64,000 nucleotides of DNA from Lantana camara (taxonomy: Eukaryota > Streptophyta > Magnoliopsida > Lamiales > Verbenaceae): assembly GCA_037501455.1 (NCBI GenBank), contig CM074858.1:94090501-94154500 (forward strand). The letters are read 5' to 3'. How positions within the stretch are numbered: the stretch's first letter is position 1; each line of letters opens with the position of its first letter. The notes beneath the pieces were generated by a model. It did not search any database. It was not told where the DNA came from and was given only the letters and a program-made list of their open reading frames with translations. Below are positions 24,079-38,300 of the stretch, in pieces. A program made the position numbers and the translations under genes.

Positions 24079-24201
24079 TTTTGGTTTTGGTTTTGGTTTT
24101 GGTTTAAGGTGAGGTTTTGGTTTTTTAGTTACCTTAAGGTGAGGTTTTGGTTTTGGTTTTGGTTTTAGTTTAAGGTGAGGTTTTGGTTTTTTAGTTACCT
24201 T
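24079..24201. repeat. TTTTGG hexamer tract in a ~60-70 bp tandem duplication
   Basis: Runs of GGTTTT units end in a TAAGGTGAGG / TTTTTTAGTTACCTT segment that is present twice, so both the hexamer and the larger unit are duplicated. Confidence 0.8.
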
Positions 24202-25127
24202 GACCTAAAACCTTACGTATTTTGAAGCCTGCAGGCGAGATATGCATATTATATGATAAATACGTTTATGATATGTACTTTTAGGGCTTATCCCACTTAT
24301 TAAAGACCTTGAAAACCTTTTTATACGTATATAAGCTATTTTCTTCTTTTGTTTTGAAAAAACTTGAAGTGTGCATGTGTTTGAAGTGAGAATTGGTCTT
24401 GAAGATAGATCACTTGTACTTGAACCTGTTCTTGACTTGCTTGGGCCCTAGGAATATGGTTAAGGAGCATCCGGGACGGCCATGGGGTCGCTGGACACAC
24501 TTTCTATGCATATTTTCATTTGAGAGAATTCACCCAACCTTAGGAGGTCGAGGGGAAGATGGATTTTCTTGAGCCGGCGGCGACCACCACGAAGGAGCGG
24601 GTAGGAGTAATTAGCCCCCGTCTCATGCACATACTTGACTTTTGGATTGAGGGAACACATCTCTTTTTCCCACTTGAAGCTTGGTCGGACTTGATTCCTG
24701 TTTTGTTTTGTACTTATCTTGATCTTGAGGAGCTTGGAAAACTCGTACTTGTGGGTAACTCGAGTCTCATGCATATGTAGTGGCTTGTTATGTATTTATG
24801 GCTATTTCTGGACATGTATATGAGTACTCGTATTTTATCTCCTTTCTTTTGGCCCGGGATGGGCATGTGAATATGTAATATGATATTATATGTTTATGGT
24901 TACTTTGAAGTTTGCGAGTATGATATGAATTGATCTTTAATCACTTCCGCTAATACTTGTTCTTGTGTGCACTTTGATTTGAGGGTCTAGACCCCCTAAC
25001 TTAGGAAAGTTTTTGATTTGTCACCCGTTCGCTATAATTTGGCACGTGTGCGGACTTCTATTTTGTTACACGTGTTGGGCTCTAGTGCGGAGGATGTGGT
25101 GCCCACCGCTCGGGGTGCTACAATCCA

Positions 25128-25851
25128 TCTTACTCAATGGGTGCTTGTCTCCAAAATGAAAATAAAAACCTCATCACCTAAGTTCTACTCTCAAATTACA
25201 TTAATAAGAAAAATAAATTTAAAATAATAAGACTCAATCTTCATATTAGCCTTAGACAACTACATATGTAGGGCAATTTTCGACCAAAAAACAACAGTAA
25301 TATGGAAAGGCAAATAATAAAGGGGCTCATAGAACCAAATTGAAAAACCATCTATGTGCATAAATTTGAAACCATCCACAAGACTAAAACCCATGATCAT
25401 CTAACATACAAGCTGCACAAAAATTTAAATTTACCAAGAAATTTAAAATTCTTAGACATTGAGTTCTAATAATACAAAGCTCTAATGTGATAATAGTTCT
25501 TTGTTCAAGAGTTTACCAAAAAATAATTTCAATTTGGGATAAAATTAAAATTAATTCAAAATTAATAATTTTATACATCTATTATTTCAAAAATAATAAG
25601 ATAATTTTCCAAAAAATTAAATCCAATTTTAATTCAAAATAATTCCAAAATTAATCTTTATTTCAAAAATAAAATATTTAAAATAAAAATTTAAAATTAA
25701 AATTGGGATTGGATTGATCAAAATTGAAAAAACGGGTCGCAGGGTGCTCTCAACCACACACATCGCGCACAACAGCATGCACACGTATAGGATCGCGCCC
25801 GCGACACAATAACTACGTGTGGACTTGCGCGTGATGTGCAACCGAATCACG
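25128..25851. other. unassigned sequence, AT-rich then GC-rich
   Basis: The first 600 bases are A/T-rich with short A/T hairpins. The last 120 are GC-rich (ATCGCGCCCGCGAC at 25792). This change resembles the layout of the TGTTGGGA-family LTR, and the GC-rich part seems to continue at 29493 across the solo LTR, but it could not be assigned. Confidence 0.35.
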
Positions 25852-25856
25852 CAAGC

Positions 25857-28800
25857 TGTAGCACCCGAGCACGAGGTACCACATCCCCCGCACCGAGACC
25901 CGACCCGCATATGAAATGGAAGTCCATACACGTGCCAACTCACGGGGAACGAGACTCACTCACTCGCTACGCTAGGCGGGAGCTAACTCCGAAACCCAAA
26001 AAGGTAAATCCACCAAACAAATGCACGTGTTGAAGCAGTATATATATAATCAATCACCAATACAAGTATTAAATGACGGGTTCAACTAGCATAGATACCT
26101 AGTCCCAAAAATTTATACATAAACATAAATCATAATCATGAATCATAGTGTACGGGGTTCAAACTATCCCTACAAGTCTGTCCCGAATTCATATAGATAT
26201 ATAATTTCCATATATACATTCTTGTATAACCTATTCAATTTACAAAATGCGTGCAAAGTGACTCAGACTTAAACATAGGACTTGACCAACTCAGAACCCT
26301 GCCTAGCACTCCAAAACCTACAAAAACTGAAAACAAAGCCGAGTTCAGTCTATAGGAGACTGGTGGGTATAAAATAGGGTCTAATATAATAAATAGTGTA
26401 AAATTAAACACCTTCACATGCAAGTCATAATCTCGTGCGAGGTTTTGAAATATTTTCCCAAGTGGGTGAAAACCAAGAAAACAACGCTCGGGATTAAAAC
26501 AATCAATCTCATGTATTCATTACAATCATGCGGTCAATATGTGAGCCCGATGAGAGGGTGAATTCTCCAACCTTCTCCTCGTGTGTGCATTTATTCATTT
26601 ATTCATCCGTTCATTAGTGATCACACAATCATTCATTCATTCAATCGTTTATTCATTCAATCAATCAATCATTCATTCGTTTATTAGTTCAATCATTCAA
26701 TCAATCACTTACACCTTTTTCCTCCGGTTGGTGGACGGGTTTGCAAGGCCCGGCCACCCATTCATTGACCAAAAGGGGTTACATGACTCCCCAGATGGCA
26801 CTCAGCGTCCATTCCTCGCTAACTCCTAACGAGGTCCGGTTACACCGTGGTTTATTGTGTTGGGACTAGCGTACGGGGATCACCGTCAGCCCATGCTTCC
26901 CCAGATAGCCACGTACACAAAGTCCCGGACCCCATTAACAATGTGATCACTGATCTCGCCAAAACATTAGGTTAGGGATTCAATAAATAAGAAAAGGGCT
27001 TTAACGTGAAATCAAAGACTCCTTTGAATTGACTCGATATATAAATATATACATACTTTGGCTTAAAACTTACACGTTGAGGTATATCGGGTCATTATTT
27101 AACTAATAGAAGAAAAACCCACCTGTTACACCTTACCAAACGATACCAAAAGAAGGAAAGACTTGAAGGTATCCTATGAACCCGGCACGTCTCCCCCCTG
27201 GAGAAAACTGTACAAAGACAACATAGTGCATTACTGAGACTCATGACTCCAAATGAACAACATACGATGCACGGTAATGCATTAACATTTTATGGGATAC
27301 ATAAGAAGTAGTATCATGTTATGAAGATGTTCATATGAACAATTAACGCCACTTAGTCATAAACGAGCCATTCATCATTGCACGAATAAATCGTGTCCGT
27401 TCACTATCACTCTTTCATTAAATATCAATATAACACATTATAATACATGTTAAAAATGCATATAAATCAATTAGATATGAAAGGAATTCATTAAACATGT
27501 AAGGAAGGCATTGGTTGCAAGAAGAGTCATAATATAGCACTTGAACATTCATGCGTACAAGTCGTGTTTTAACTTGTAAATCAAGTCATACCATTCATAG
27601 AAATACCATAACATATCATTCAATAAGCCATTAATATCGTATAAACATGTTTGAAGCAAAAGATATCCATTTAAACACATATGGAATTCAAGGAAATGAA
27701 AGGAGTGAAAGGAAACAAACTTTTGATAAAGCTGGCATTTTTAGAAATTACGCAGGCTGTAGTAAAATAGAAATATCGAGAGTTACAAAAGTTGGAATTA
27801 AGTTTTGTTTTTGGGATATGAAACTAGGCAAGCAGGGATTTCCAACAATATATGGCACAAATTTTGGCTCAAAGTGATGAGAAAATGACGTAGGTGCGAA
27901 GTGGAACAAAAACATATTTTTGGTAAAGTGGCGACACCAAAATGGATTGAATATATCTCACAACCCAGGAGGAATTTTAAGGTGATTCTAATTGGAGGAT
28001 ATTCTACACTTCAAGATCTATGGTTAAAATTTCAGGTCAATCGGATAATATATGAGGGTGTTATGGCCAAGATAAAGTCGTATTGAAAAACTGTCGCCCA
28101 GAACTCGAAACTGTCTCAATTTGAGGTCACGGCCGCGATAATAAATCAGCACAAATGGGGTCGTGGCCGCTACCATCTCCTCCACCAACATATTAGGCAA
28201 TCACAAGTCAAAAGATGGTGAAAATAGGGTCGCGTGTGCGACCCAAAATGACCTTTCCGACTACATTCAGCAGTCATGAAATGGAGCAGCTTCGCCCTGT
28301 TTTCTCCTTACTTTTCTCACAGCAGCAGCAGGCAACGTAGCGGCAACAAAGTAGCACAAAATGGCAAGGAAAAACGCAGCAAAGTACGCCATAAACACAC
28401 CACAACACTCACGCAACAGCAACAAACACACAGCAGCAGCAAAGCATGGAAATTCAGCCACAAAGCTTCAAGATTCAAATTTCATCAATGGTGGATCCTT
28501 GAACACAACACATAATTCAAATTCAAGTCCATGAGTGTGTAAAAGAAGCTAGAGTGGTCATGTTTCAGGCATAAAACCTCAAGAACTCTTAAAATTTAAC
28601 AATGAATTCAAGAGATGCATTTATGCCCTAACTATTCATCATCCTCAATATAGCATGCTCTAAACTCAGTGAAGTTCAACAACTAAGCACTTAAAAGAAA
28701 GCTAAGAAGATGGAGGATAAGAATCCATGCTTACCTTTCAAATTCGAGAAGAAACAAAGAAGATAGGAACTTGAAATTGAGGAGATGAATAGTGATAGGT

Positions 28801-29487
28801 TTCATCCTTCTTTCCCTTTTCTCCAGCTCTTTCGTATCTCTCTGGGAGTAAGGACCAAAATTACTGAGTATAGGGTGGTATAGGGGTGAGCGAGGGTTAT
28901 GTGGGTCCAAGAATCAAGTCATTTGGTTAAGAAAAGAATAAGTTATGGCCAAAACCGTAAAAGGTGACGAATCTGAGCGAGTTGCACGTTTCAGGTAAAA
29001 TACGGGGGTCCGAAAGGGCTTGAAAAAATATGAATCTAGGTTTCTTGGTTTTCTTTCTACATTACGAGTCCGAAGCCTCTTCCGGAATTCGAATCCGAAT
29101 CCCCGAGCTCAAGATATGCCGTCCAGAACCAGAGGTGCGCTGAATGCTCTTTAACCCCCCGACTTGGTCTCGTTCCCAAAATAAAATTCGTTAACACCTC
29201 AAACACGATCGAAAATACGAAATGAGCACATAGACATGTTCATAACACATAAATCTACAACATACTAAAATTTCATAAAATTCCGAAATCAAATCAAGTA
29301 GGAACGACATGCGATCAAAACATATAAGTGCATAACATTCAAGAATTCCAAATAATTCCATATTCAAATATTTCAATTAATCACATATTTAACAATTTAA
29401 TATACATATAAAACACTTATAAACAATTAATTTTCATAGATAAACACATACGTCATACTATACGACTGAAAAAGACGGGGTGTTACA
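25857..29487 (-). repeat. solo LTR, TSD CAAGC/TAAGC
   Basis: The left end is TGTAGCACCCGAGC and the right end GGGGTGTTACA, so the LTR reads on the minus strand. Length 3,631 bp. The flanking pentamers (25852-25856 and 29488-29492) match at 4 of 5 positions. Neither a PBS nor a purine tract adjoins it. Its first 75 bases are nearly identical to the LTR fragment at 39481-39555, so it is the same family as the minus-strand element described there. It carries three GGTC(A/G)CGGCCGCGA-type palindromes and a CATT/AATC-rich simple repeat near 26580-26705. Confidence 0.82.
28125..28244. repeat. palindrome array, GGTCGCGGCCGCGACC type
   Basis: Three copies, of which GGGTCGCGTGTGCGACCC (28227-28244) is a perfect-arm hairpin; the others are partly decayed. 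Confidence 0.7.
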
Positions 29488-29542
29488 TAAGCTCGTAGCT
29501 GTGAGGCAGCAGCAGAGCGCATGTTCGCAGACGTGAAGAGCC

Positions 29543-29691
29543 AGTGCTCAACCACAACACGTGGACTTGTGGCCGCTAGGCAGCAGCGTCGTCCAGGCTT
29601 CATGGTAACGAAATCTGCTTCTGTTGTTCCCTTGGCGACCGCGAGCGAGGGTACATTTGCTGGGTACGGGGCCTAGCAGAGTGACAGTATG
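29543..29691. repeat. left copy of a ~150-bp direct repeat flanking a 20-kb block
   Basis: It runs from AGTGCTCAACCACAACACG to GTGACAGTATG and aligns with 49998-50156 at roughly 90% by eye, apart from ~10 bases extra in the right copy. It is GC-rich and non-coding. Its last ~33 bases (from TGCTGGGTACGGGG) resemble the end of the TGTTGGGA-family LTR. Confidence 0.85.
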
Positions 29692-29868
29692 AGAGAACCC
29701 TGTCTCTCACAAACAATAAGGAGAGAACCTCGTCTCTCGAAAAACAAAGAGAGAACCCACCCTGTCTCTCACAAACAACAAGAGAACCCCAAGAGAGAAC
29801 TCCGTCTCTCGAACAAAAATAAGAGAACTCCGTCTCTTACAGACAACAAGGAGAGAATCCCGTCTCTC
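29691..29868. repeat. array of GAGAGAAC..CGTCTCTC palindromes
   Basis: About six hairpin units such as GAGAGAACCTCGTCTCTC. The complement of this motif occurs three times at 46348-46422 in the plus-strand element, at the corresponding internal position. The open frame across it is a by-product of the repeat. Confidence 0.85.
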
Positions 29869-32751
29869 AAAAAAAAAAAAAAAACAAGGCAAGAGAGTCT
29901 CCAATACTTCCGAGCCCCAAAACAAAAAACACACCACAAAACAATACAAACAGGAAGAAGCAAAACATCAAACACTACAGTCACACAAGAAGCAAGCCAA
30001 CACATATCAGTTAGATCATTTATTAACCATACAAAATCATTTAATACAGTTAGTGAGCAAGGCACCCATCATCAAAATTATTTGAATTAAAATTGCATAT
30101 ATGCATATGCCATGAATGTTTGAGGTACCGTTCACCGTGGTAAGTAGATTTGGAGTTGATAGCTTCATTGCCCAATGCACGATCTGACTCAAAAGCTGGT
30201 TTGGTTCATAATTTATCTTTAATGTCTGGTTGAGAAGGAGAAAGATCCTCGGTTGATTTCATTCTTGATCTCTATTCTAACCCTTACCCCCGATTATCTT
30301 CTTTGGTTCTCGGTTGTGCGTTTTAGCTTTAATCCAATCGACTTGCCTTTCCAAACGAGCCTTATCCGAAGTTTCCAAAATTTAAGTCGGTATTCTTTAG
30401 AGTTTATGTCTTCTTCTTCTATTTGGCAAAGTTCTTAGAGTCCAAATCTTCTATCTCTGCCCTTACCCGAATCTACCCTACTCAAAAGTAACTACTATTG
30501 GTGACCTTTAACATTCGATTCCAATCTTAGGGTAGTCACTACCACGGTTTACTTATTCACGAATTCTTCCAAATCGAGTTGAGACCATCAGTTTCCAAAG
30601 TTTAAATTAATCATTTTGTAAATCCTTTCCCATATTTTTTTTAGATTGTCCCTTCATCCACTTCCAGCCCTTAAGCCAGTTTCGACCCAATCAATTCTAT
30701 AACCCAAGATAAAACCTCGTTGATAATCTTGAGGTTTAATCCAAATCTCTAATAATCACCCCTTTTGATTCATTCCTTCTCATACCCCTTCGATACTTAG
30801 TTGAATTAACTTCCACGGACACCATCACGAAACATGATAATCTTATCAGGTCAGTCTTTTTTACGGTTCACGTCCCCATCTGTAATTTGGTGAAGTTTTT
30901 GAAATTCGAATAACCTTCTTAATTAACGGTCACCCTCTTCTTCAAAACCTAGATTCCGTACATAGGAATGTTCAACGAACCAAATCTCTTTGATGCTCAA
31001 TGGCAATCTTCAACCTTGTTGTGGTAACTTAACTTCTACTTTGAAGGTTTAAACTGAAAAAGCCATCTTATTCTGTTCCTATCGCCATCACTAAGACTTT
31101 CATACTTATCCAGATTTGCATTTCCATTATTCCTATTAAAAGTGACTCTCTCGAGCACAACCGTAAATTTAAATTTATCTCACGGTAGTGCTCTCCCCCT
31201 TAAAAAATTATGCCTTCACCTGATGGACTCTATCCCTTAATCGGAGTTCTTTATTCCCCCGAAGCGGCCTTTCCTGATTGAGTAACCCTCGTGAGAGGAT
31301 TTATGCATTGTGTTGTTTACATTTAATTAGAAGCGATTGGGCTGAATAGCTACCCGAATCTTTTACTTTCTAAATCCTTCTTCTAATCCTCTTGAAGTTT
31401 GGAGTCTTATTTTCTTTTCTTATCTAATCCGAACAGCCCGAAGTAACTCCAACCTCTTTAACTTCTAAAATTCCATTCCCATCTCTGTCTGAACGCTATT
31501 GGCCAAAATGCTCTTCTTCAACTCAGTTCTGTAGAACTTTGATCAAAGTAGTAGTTGAAGTGTAAAACGGGGAAGACATCCTAACAAATAAACACTAATA
31601 TGATGCATGTCAGGTTAGAATGTCCAATGTATGTAGTACATATTTTCAATAAGGAGATGCAACATCAATTCATCAATTATAATCAAAACACATAATTCAA
31701 TGAAGGAACAGACAACAACAGTTTAACAATTATAACATTAAATGTCTATAGTAAGAATTTAAATAATTAATTACAATGTATGATGCGCGTGCTATGAATG
31801 TATTAAACCTGTCACCGTAGTAGTGGCTTTTGCGCGACATCTTGTACTTTGATTTCAATATTGTGGGCATAAGTTGCAAGGTTGAACATTGTTCGATCTT
31901 TGATGATGATTTCCAATTCTCGGTTGCTTCTATGCCTTTGATTGCTTTCTTATCTCATCACACATCCCGAGAAGTTGATATAGCTCAATTTCTCTCGGTT
32001 TCCTTTCATGTCTCCGTTTTAGGTCCACTTATTGATTCACGATGATTAGTATATCAATTATGCCCACTTGCAAGGTTCCATTGTGAATCCACGAGGTTGG
32101 TGTCACTCCATTCCCTGCATTTTTGTTTGAGAAACTTCTAGCATCTCCTATAACAATTCCCGGAACTGTAATTACCCTCGAACTTCACACCTTAACTTTC
32201 CATTTTAATCATCTCCTACAATCTTCGAGGTCTCGGTGGTGAACTTTGAATGATTCTATCTTGCATTGAATTTCTTCATACTCGAATGAATATGAATTCC
32301 CATTCATCCCGTTACCTCACATATCTTTTGAACTGGTACTTTAAGTCTCCACGATGCTTCTATATTGATAACTTGAAGTTTGGTTGAGAAGATGAAATTG
32401 ACGAACTTCTTCCATAATCAAGGTCTTTGCTCATGATGCTGTATAAGGGAGTGTAGTTCCATCTTGTGAACCATGAAGGTACAACACCCAACCTTTCATT
32501 CCCGTTGACTCCAGAATCCCTTCATTGGTTGGTAGAAGAAACTCCTTGGTGAGATTAACGATAACTTTCTTAATATGATAATAACCTACAATCGAAGATT
32601 CAACTCAACTTTAGATGCATGTGGATTAGTATATGTAACACCCCAAGCGGTGGGGCACCACACCCGCGCACTATGACCTGACATGTGTACGTAATGGAGA
32701 GTCCGCACACGCGCCAAGTCACAACGAACGGGTGACAAACGAAAATAGACA

Positions 32752-35310
32752 TGTAATGCCCTGGTTTTTCCATTCATGTGTTATGTGTTATTATATTAAT
32801 CTTCTTAATATTATATGCAACATATGTTCATGCAATTTTACGAAATTATTGTTAATGTGAGATTTATATGAATTAATTGATAATGTGACTAATTGTTCAT
32901 ATATGACCTTATTTGATCACTTCTTGAAAATTGGTGGACTTAATTGCATAAATTCTTTGGACTTAATTAATTATATGCTATGGAATGAAACTTGATTGCA
33001 TGCACTCAAATATTCCAAGGACTAATATGCAAAAGTGGTTGAGTCATCATATTTGGTGGAAGACTTTTGTAAATATCTCATTCATTTCTTCCATTCCATT
33101 CCATTCCATATTTCATCCAAAATTTCACACATATACACACACTCTTTTACGATTTTTACACCATGGAAGAGAAGGAGGAGATTTCATCATTCCAAGTTAA
33201 TTTCAAGGAGGAATTGCATGAGTTTGAGGCATCATCATCATCTTCATAGTTCCTTTCATCTTTCCATTCATTCTTTCAAGGTATATGTATGAATCTCTTA
33301 AGCATATTTGAAGTAGGGTTTGATGAATTTGATGTAATTCCTTGGTTATTTGAGATTATAAGCATGAGTAGGATCTTTAGACTTCAAAGCTTGCATGAAT
33401 TCTTGTATGAAATGAGAGTTGGAGACCATGGAGATATATGGGATTTTGTGGATAAATTCTTGATGATTTGGTGCATGTTTCATGGATTACTTGATTCCTA
33501 ATTGATATATATAAGTTATATGCATGTTATATGTTATTTTGGAGCATTTTGGTTGAGTTTACTTTGGGTTTTCATTCCTTTTCTTCCTCCCCCGAAGCTA
33601 CCCTTGTTTTGACCCTTTTTCCAGCTCTGGAACAGTACCCGGGCGGGTACTTTTTGTGCATAAAAAGTACCCGGGCGGTACTTTTACCCCTTAGAGCTTC
33701 TGGACTGCTTTACCCGGTCGGGGAACTTTTCCCTTGAATTTTACCCGGCCGGGTACTCCCTCATCCGAACTCCAAATGACCTGATTTTTTATTCGTTGGA
33801 AAGATCTTGAAGTCTAGAATAACTTCCAATTAGAACCATCTCAATATCTTTTGTAGTTTGTGAGATATTATCAATTCTTTTTGGTGTCGCTGCTTTCCCG
33901 ACAAACTGCATTCACCCAACTTCAAGCTTACGCCATTTTCTCGTCGCTTTGAACTAGAAAACGAGCCATATATCATCGGAAAGGTCTTCGTGTCTAGTTT
34001 CATTCCCAACAAAAAAAACTCAATTCCAATTTCTAGAACTTTAGATATTCCCTTTTTTCCACAGCATGTGCATTTTCGGGAATTGTCGGTTTTGGCCAAA
34101 CTTCACCAAAACCCTTCTTATTGCATTCCTCTCACTTCCTTGGCTCCCATATGTGAATTATATGACTTATATACTTCATTAATTGATAATTATGCTCCTA
34201 ATTGACATTCCTTGATTGTTATTGCATTATATATTGATCCATGACTTTGCCGTGCGTCGTAATTGGTTCATTAGAGTCGTGTCTCACAAACACTTGTCCT
34301 TTTTTACACAGATTGTCTTCCCGTTGACAAGGAGCAAGATTCATAATTTTATCCTTGTATTATTGTCGGCATAGGTGGGGTTTAATTACTAGATATATAT
34401 AGAACCCGTATAACCCTACGTGATGTTTCGGCCGAAATGTATATATATGTATATATCTTTCTCAAAACCTTTATCGATTGCAAGTGATTTATCGTGACAT
34501 ATTGAACTTATCGTGATTGATTGATTTTTGGCGAGTAAAGCATGTTCACTTGGGCCCGAGGGTAGTATATTGAGCCAACCGAGGAAGCAAGGGCTGACGG
34601 GTAACTCTTGCACTATCCTCACCAATTTTGGGATCACCTCTGAATCCACCAGGAGGTTTGGTGGAGGAAGAAATCCCGTGCGTGGGAGTCATGTTCCCGA
34701 CGTACACCGTTCATGGATGGTTGGGCCTTGCAATCCCACCATCACCCGGAGAAAAAAGGGTTCATGAAACTGCTAGTTGTGCACTGTAATAACTTGCATG
34801 ATAACCATTGAATTGAAACCTAAATATTGATTGTTCACAGTTGGTGTAAAGGTTGGAGAATTGCCCTCACTCGCCGGGCCACGAATTGAATCGATAATGA
34901 TTAAATTGATAAATTGAATTAGTTGTAACCTCGGGCGATAGTATCTCTTATTTTACTAAATTGTATTGTTATTTTCAAAAATTATTACCCGAGATTATAA
35001 CTTGCATATATGTATTGTTATGTCTCTTGGTACCTATGTATTAAGTATGACCTATTTGGATATCTTTGGAATTGGATTTATGTAAATGATGGAAGGATTA
35101 TGTTAAAGACATGAATGTATATTATGCTTTCGTTTTATTGATTATACATGATCGTATTTAATTGAGGGTTAGTCCCGACTAGCTAGTGTGTCGTTTCTTT
35201 TTATTGTCACCCGTTCGCCATGAGTCCGGTTCATATAAGGACTACCCATTTCATATGTGAGCTAGACTTATGGTGCGGGGGTGTGGCATCTCGGCATTCC
35301 GGGTGCTACA
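32752..35310 (+). repeat. solo LTR (inner), TSD AGACA
   Basis: It begins TGTAATGCCC and ends GGGTGCTACA. The TSD AGACA is perfect (32747-32751 and 35311-35315), inside the 5'-most part of the outer LTR. Length 2,559 bp, nearly the same as the Ty3 LTR at 54208, with which it shares a long block (34540-34770 against 55830-56040). It holds four TACCCGGGCGGGTA-type palindromes at 33635-33756. Confidence 0.93.
33635..33756. repeat. palindrome array, TACCCGGSCGGGTA type
   Basis: Four copies: two with GGGCGG centres, one with GGTCGG and one with GGCCGG. The flanking block (33757-33960) is shared with LTRs that carry other palindromes. Confidence 0.85.
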
Positions 35311-38300
35311 AGACACAGTAGCTAGGCGATACCTAACCCTGTGCAAAAGAGAATAAGCGAAACATGATTGCGGAAGCAGTACCAAAATGCCAACTTTTCA
35401 AAAACTTTTCATACTTTAAACATACAGTGCAGTACATGCATAAAAGTCAACTACGCGAGTTTGACTAATCCGGCCAACCTGTCCTATCCTGTCCAGAACA
35501 ATTACAAAACAAAACGGGTTCAACTGGCCCTAGATACCTGTCCCGAATAATCATACAATCAAGACGGGTTCAACTAATCCAAACACCTGTCCTAACCTGT
35601 CCCAAAATTCCAAACATTCGAATCATAATTGCAAACATGTACAAAATAAATCTTATACAAAATTTACTAATCGTAAATCAGAACAAAATACTTAACAATC
35701 TTAAACGAACAGACACAGACTCAACAGACACGACACACCGCCGCCTAGCACGAACTCCAACGACCTGAACCTGCAACTAAAAACATAAAAGGGGGAGGGG
35801 TCAGTCCAAAGACTGAGCGAGGGGCTACCCACACACACCTACATATATATAGAGCATAACACGTAGTAGAAGCAACGTTCTTGAACCCGGGGTTAGTTTT
35901 TGCACGCCAAAACAGTTTCCCGTGATAGTACATATATAGGGTGACTTATCAAAACGGAACGAACAGAACTTAGCTTATACATAACTCAAAACAAACGCTC
36001 AAACTCATGCAGACTTAGCACACATATCGGAACATAACTTATTAGGTTAATAGCAAATCTAATTTTATCTTAATTTAAGAATCTACCCTCGTTTCATGAA
36101 CTTATAACCGACAAACTAACGAAACTCGACGGGTACGAGTACACATCCAACCACTCCTTCGTAACACATATAGACTTAAGCACATAAAATCAAAATACAC
36201 ATACCTCCACTTACATCAGTTGATGGGTGGGTTGTACATACCCAAACGATCTGCGCTGATATGTCAGGGTCGTGGGTTTCATGACACTCACGCCCAAGGA
36301 CTCCATCCCCCACTAACCTCCTAGTGGGTTCTGGGTTGATCCTATCGTGGTGGAGAAGTATACAGGGGTTGCAACCGGCGACCCCATGGCCGACCCGGGT
36401 CTCTCTTACATACAACTCCGGGGCCCAAACTTACACTTACACTTACCACGGAAATCGGAAGCTTAAACCCGCTAGACCCACACTTATACAAAACACATGC
36501 ATAACGTACTTATCCTATCGTACGTACATATCACGCCGACCTCAAAATCATAACGAAATCAAAGCTAGGCGTACATAGGCTTATATATAGCTTCATACTT
36601 TCAAACTTATGGCAAAGCTAACAAATACGTATCTCACACATATCTACATATACATAGAGGCTTACAAGTCACATGCATTAAAAAACCGGCACATTTCATT
36701 AGGGTATAACTATATCCTAACCTCACCTGGTACCAGACAAAGCTGAAGACACAGCAAATGGTCCACTCCGGAACCTGCACGACCCACTTGTCACCACCCC
36801 GGGTGCACTTGAACAACTGAACACACAAAACACAACACAGAACTCAGACTCAGACTCGGACAACCACACAGAGACGCACGGCACATGCTCAAACACTTAA
36901 GAAATGCAATCACATAAGCAGGGTTCAAATTCATATCAATTACATGCAACACAAAACATTATATAGTTCAATGAAATCATATTAAACATAAAAATATGTT
37001 CATGTGCACAATTAATGCAATTAAGAGAAATCGAAAGGCAATATAAATCACATTACTTCGTATTAATTCATTCAGTTCATAAGTCACGCTTCATACGAAA
37101 TTCACATATTAAAAGGTCAAATAATTCACATAATAACATGATACAAATTTCATTTAAACCCATGCAGTCACAAGCAACTTCCAACTTAGTCACTTAATCA
37201 TTCAAGTTCTCATAAAATTTTCCGATGCATAACAAATTCATAAATATTATATAATAGCTTAAATTCCAATTTGCGTGATTAAACCTTAATTCAAAGTTTC
37301 AAGGTTAGACATAATAATCTCTTTAGCATATTCGTGATTAACATATTTATTTACCAAGTGACAAGTTAAAGTTTAATTAATTCAAATCACGCAAGTTTAC
37401 ATATCACATTTCATACAAATTTGCACGTATTACAAAGCTCAACAAATCGTAATAGCATGCTTCGAATTTTATATAAATCTCACGAGGTTACATATCAAAA
37501 TTCCAATCATACTAAGTTCATATAATTCATACGTGGCATGCCCAATTCATATGTTACATAATGGATTCAATTAGCAAGGTTTAACTAATTAAATAAAAAA
37601 AATTCACCTCGTTTCAAAATTACACAAACGCCCCATCTAATCTAAACAATTAGCATAAATTCAACAAATCGGGATTCAAATTGCAAATTGCAACGTCCAA
37701 GCTTATCATATTTCATATCATACATGATTTCATACATATAGGAGAACATTTCGATCGACAATTCAAACATATAGCAATTAATTTACATTTAGAACAATTA
37801 AATCAAACAATTCCAATTACACAAATAAATTCGTAGAAATTAAACCGAGTGTCCGATTGACGAACGGAAAGTGGTGTTGGACTCACCATAACGAGGCGGA
37901 CAATCTGTCCGAAGCCCGCCGAAATGCCGCCATCGGAATAGTGGCCGCCGCCGTCGGAACGTGCCGGAAAAATCCGCAAAATTCATTCGTGTAAGAACTC
38001 CTCGTGTTTGTTCCAATTCCTCGATCAATTTCTAGAAAATCCAAACCAATCTCCTCCAATTTTAAATCCAAGAATACGAAAACCCTAAAATCTTCGAAAT
38101 CAAATTACTTCCAAACCGGTGAACTAAAATGAGATCCGAAAGAGGCATTGGCTTACCCGTGACGAGAGCTTCAAAACCCATACGATAATCGCTGGAAAAA
38201 GTTGTCGAAAAATCGGCCGCCGCTGAACCGCCGCTGCGCCACCACTCGCCGCCACTCGCCGCCACCAAACAGCTGAATTAGGAGTCGGGTGAATAAAGGA

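Larger units (their letters stand above)
23403..25122 (+). repeat. solo LTR, TSD ATCCA
   Basis: It starts TGTGATTCCCCGAC and ends GGGGTGCTACA, with perfect TSD ATCCA at 23398-23402 and 25123-25127. Length 1,720 bp. The GGTGCTACA end and preceding GGATGTGGTGCC block match the Ty3 LTR ends in the window. It contains a GCCGCGGCCGCGA-type palindrome array (23913-24077) and a TTTTGG-rich tandem repeat (24079-24201). Confidence 0.9.

Noticed and set aside
24079..24201. Telomere-like repeat (TTTTGG)
   Set aside because: The plant telomere unit is TTTAGGG; this hexamer run is short and lies within an LTR.
26580..26705. CATT/AATC-rich simple repeat as an independent satellite
   Set aside because: It is short, imperfect and confined to one solo LTR.
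25857..29487. 3' LTR of the minus-strand non-coding element rather than a solo LTR
   Set aside because: No purine tract lies beside its right edge, 200 bp of unrelated sequence separates it from the internal region, and the flanks form a 4-of-5 TSD. The possibility is not fully excluded.
29689..30090. 133-codon open frame on the plus strand
   Set aside because: It is built from the GAGAGAAC palindrome repeat and has no domain; the same region is non-coding in the related element.
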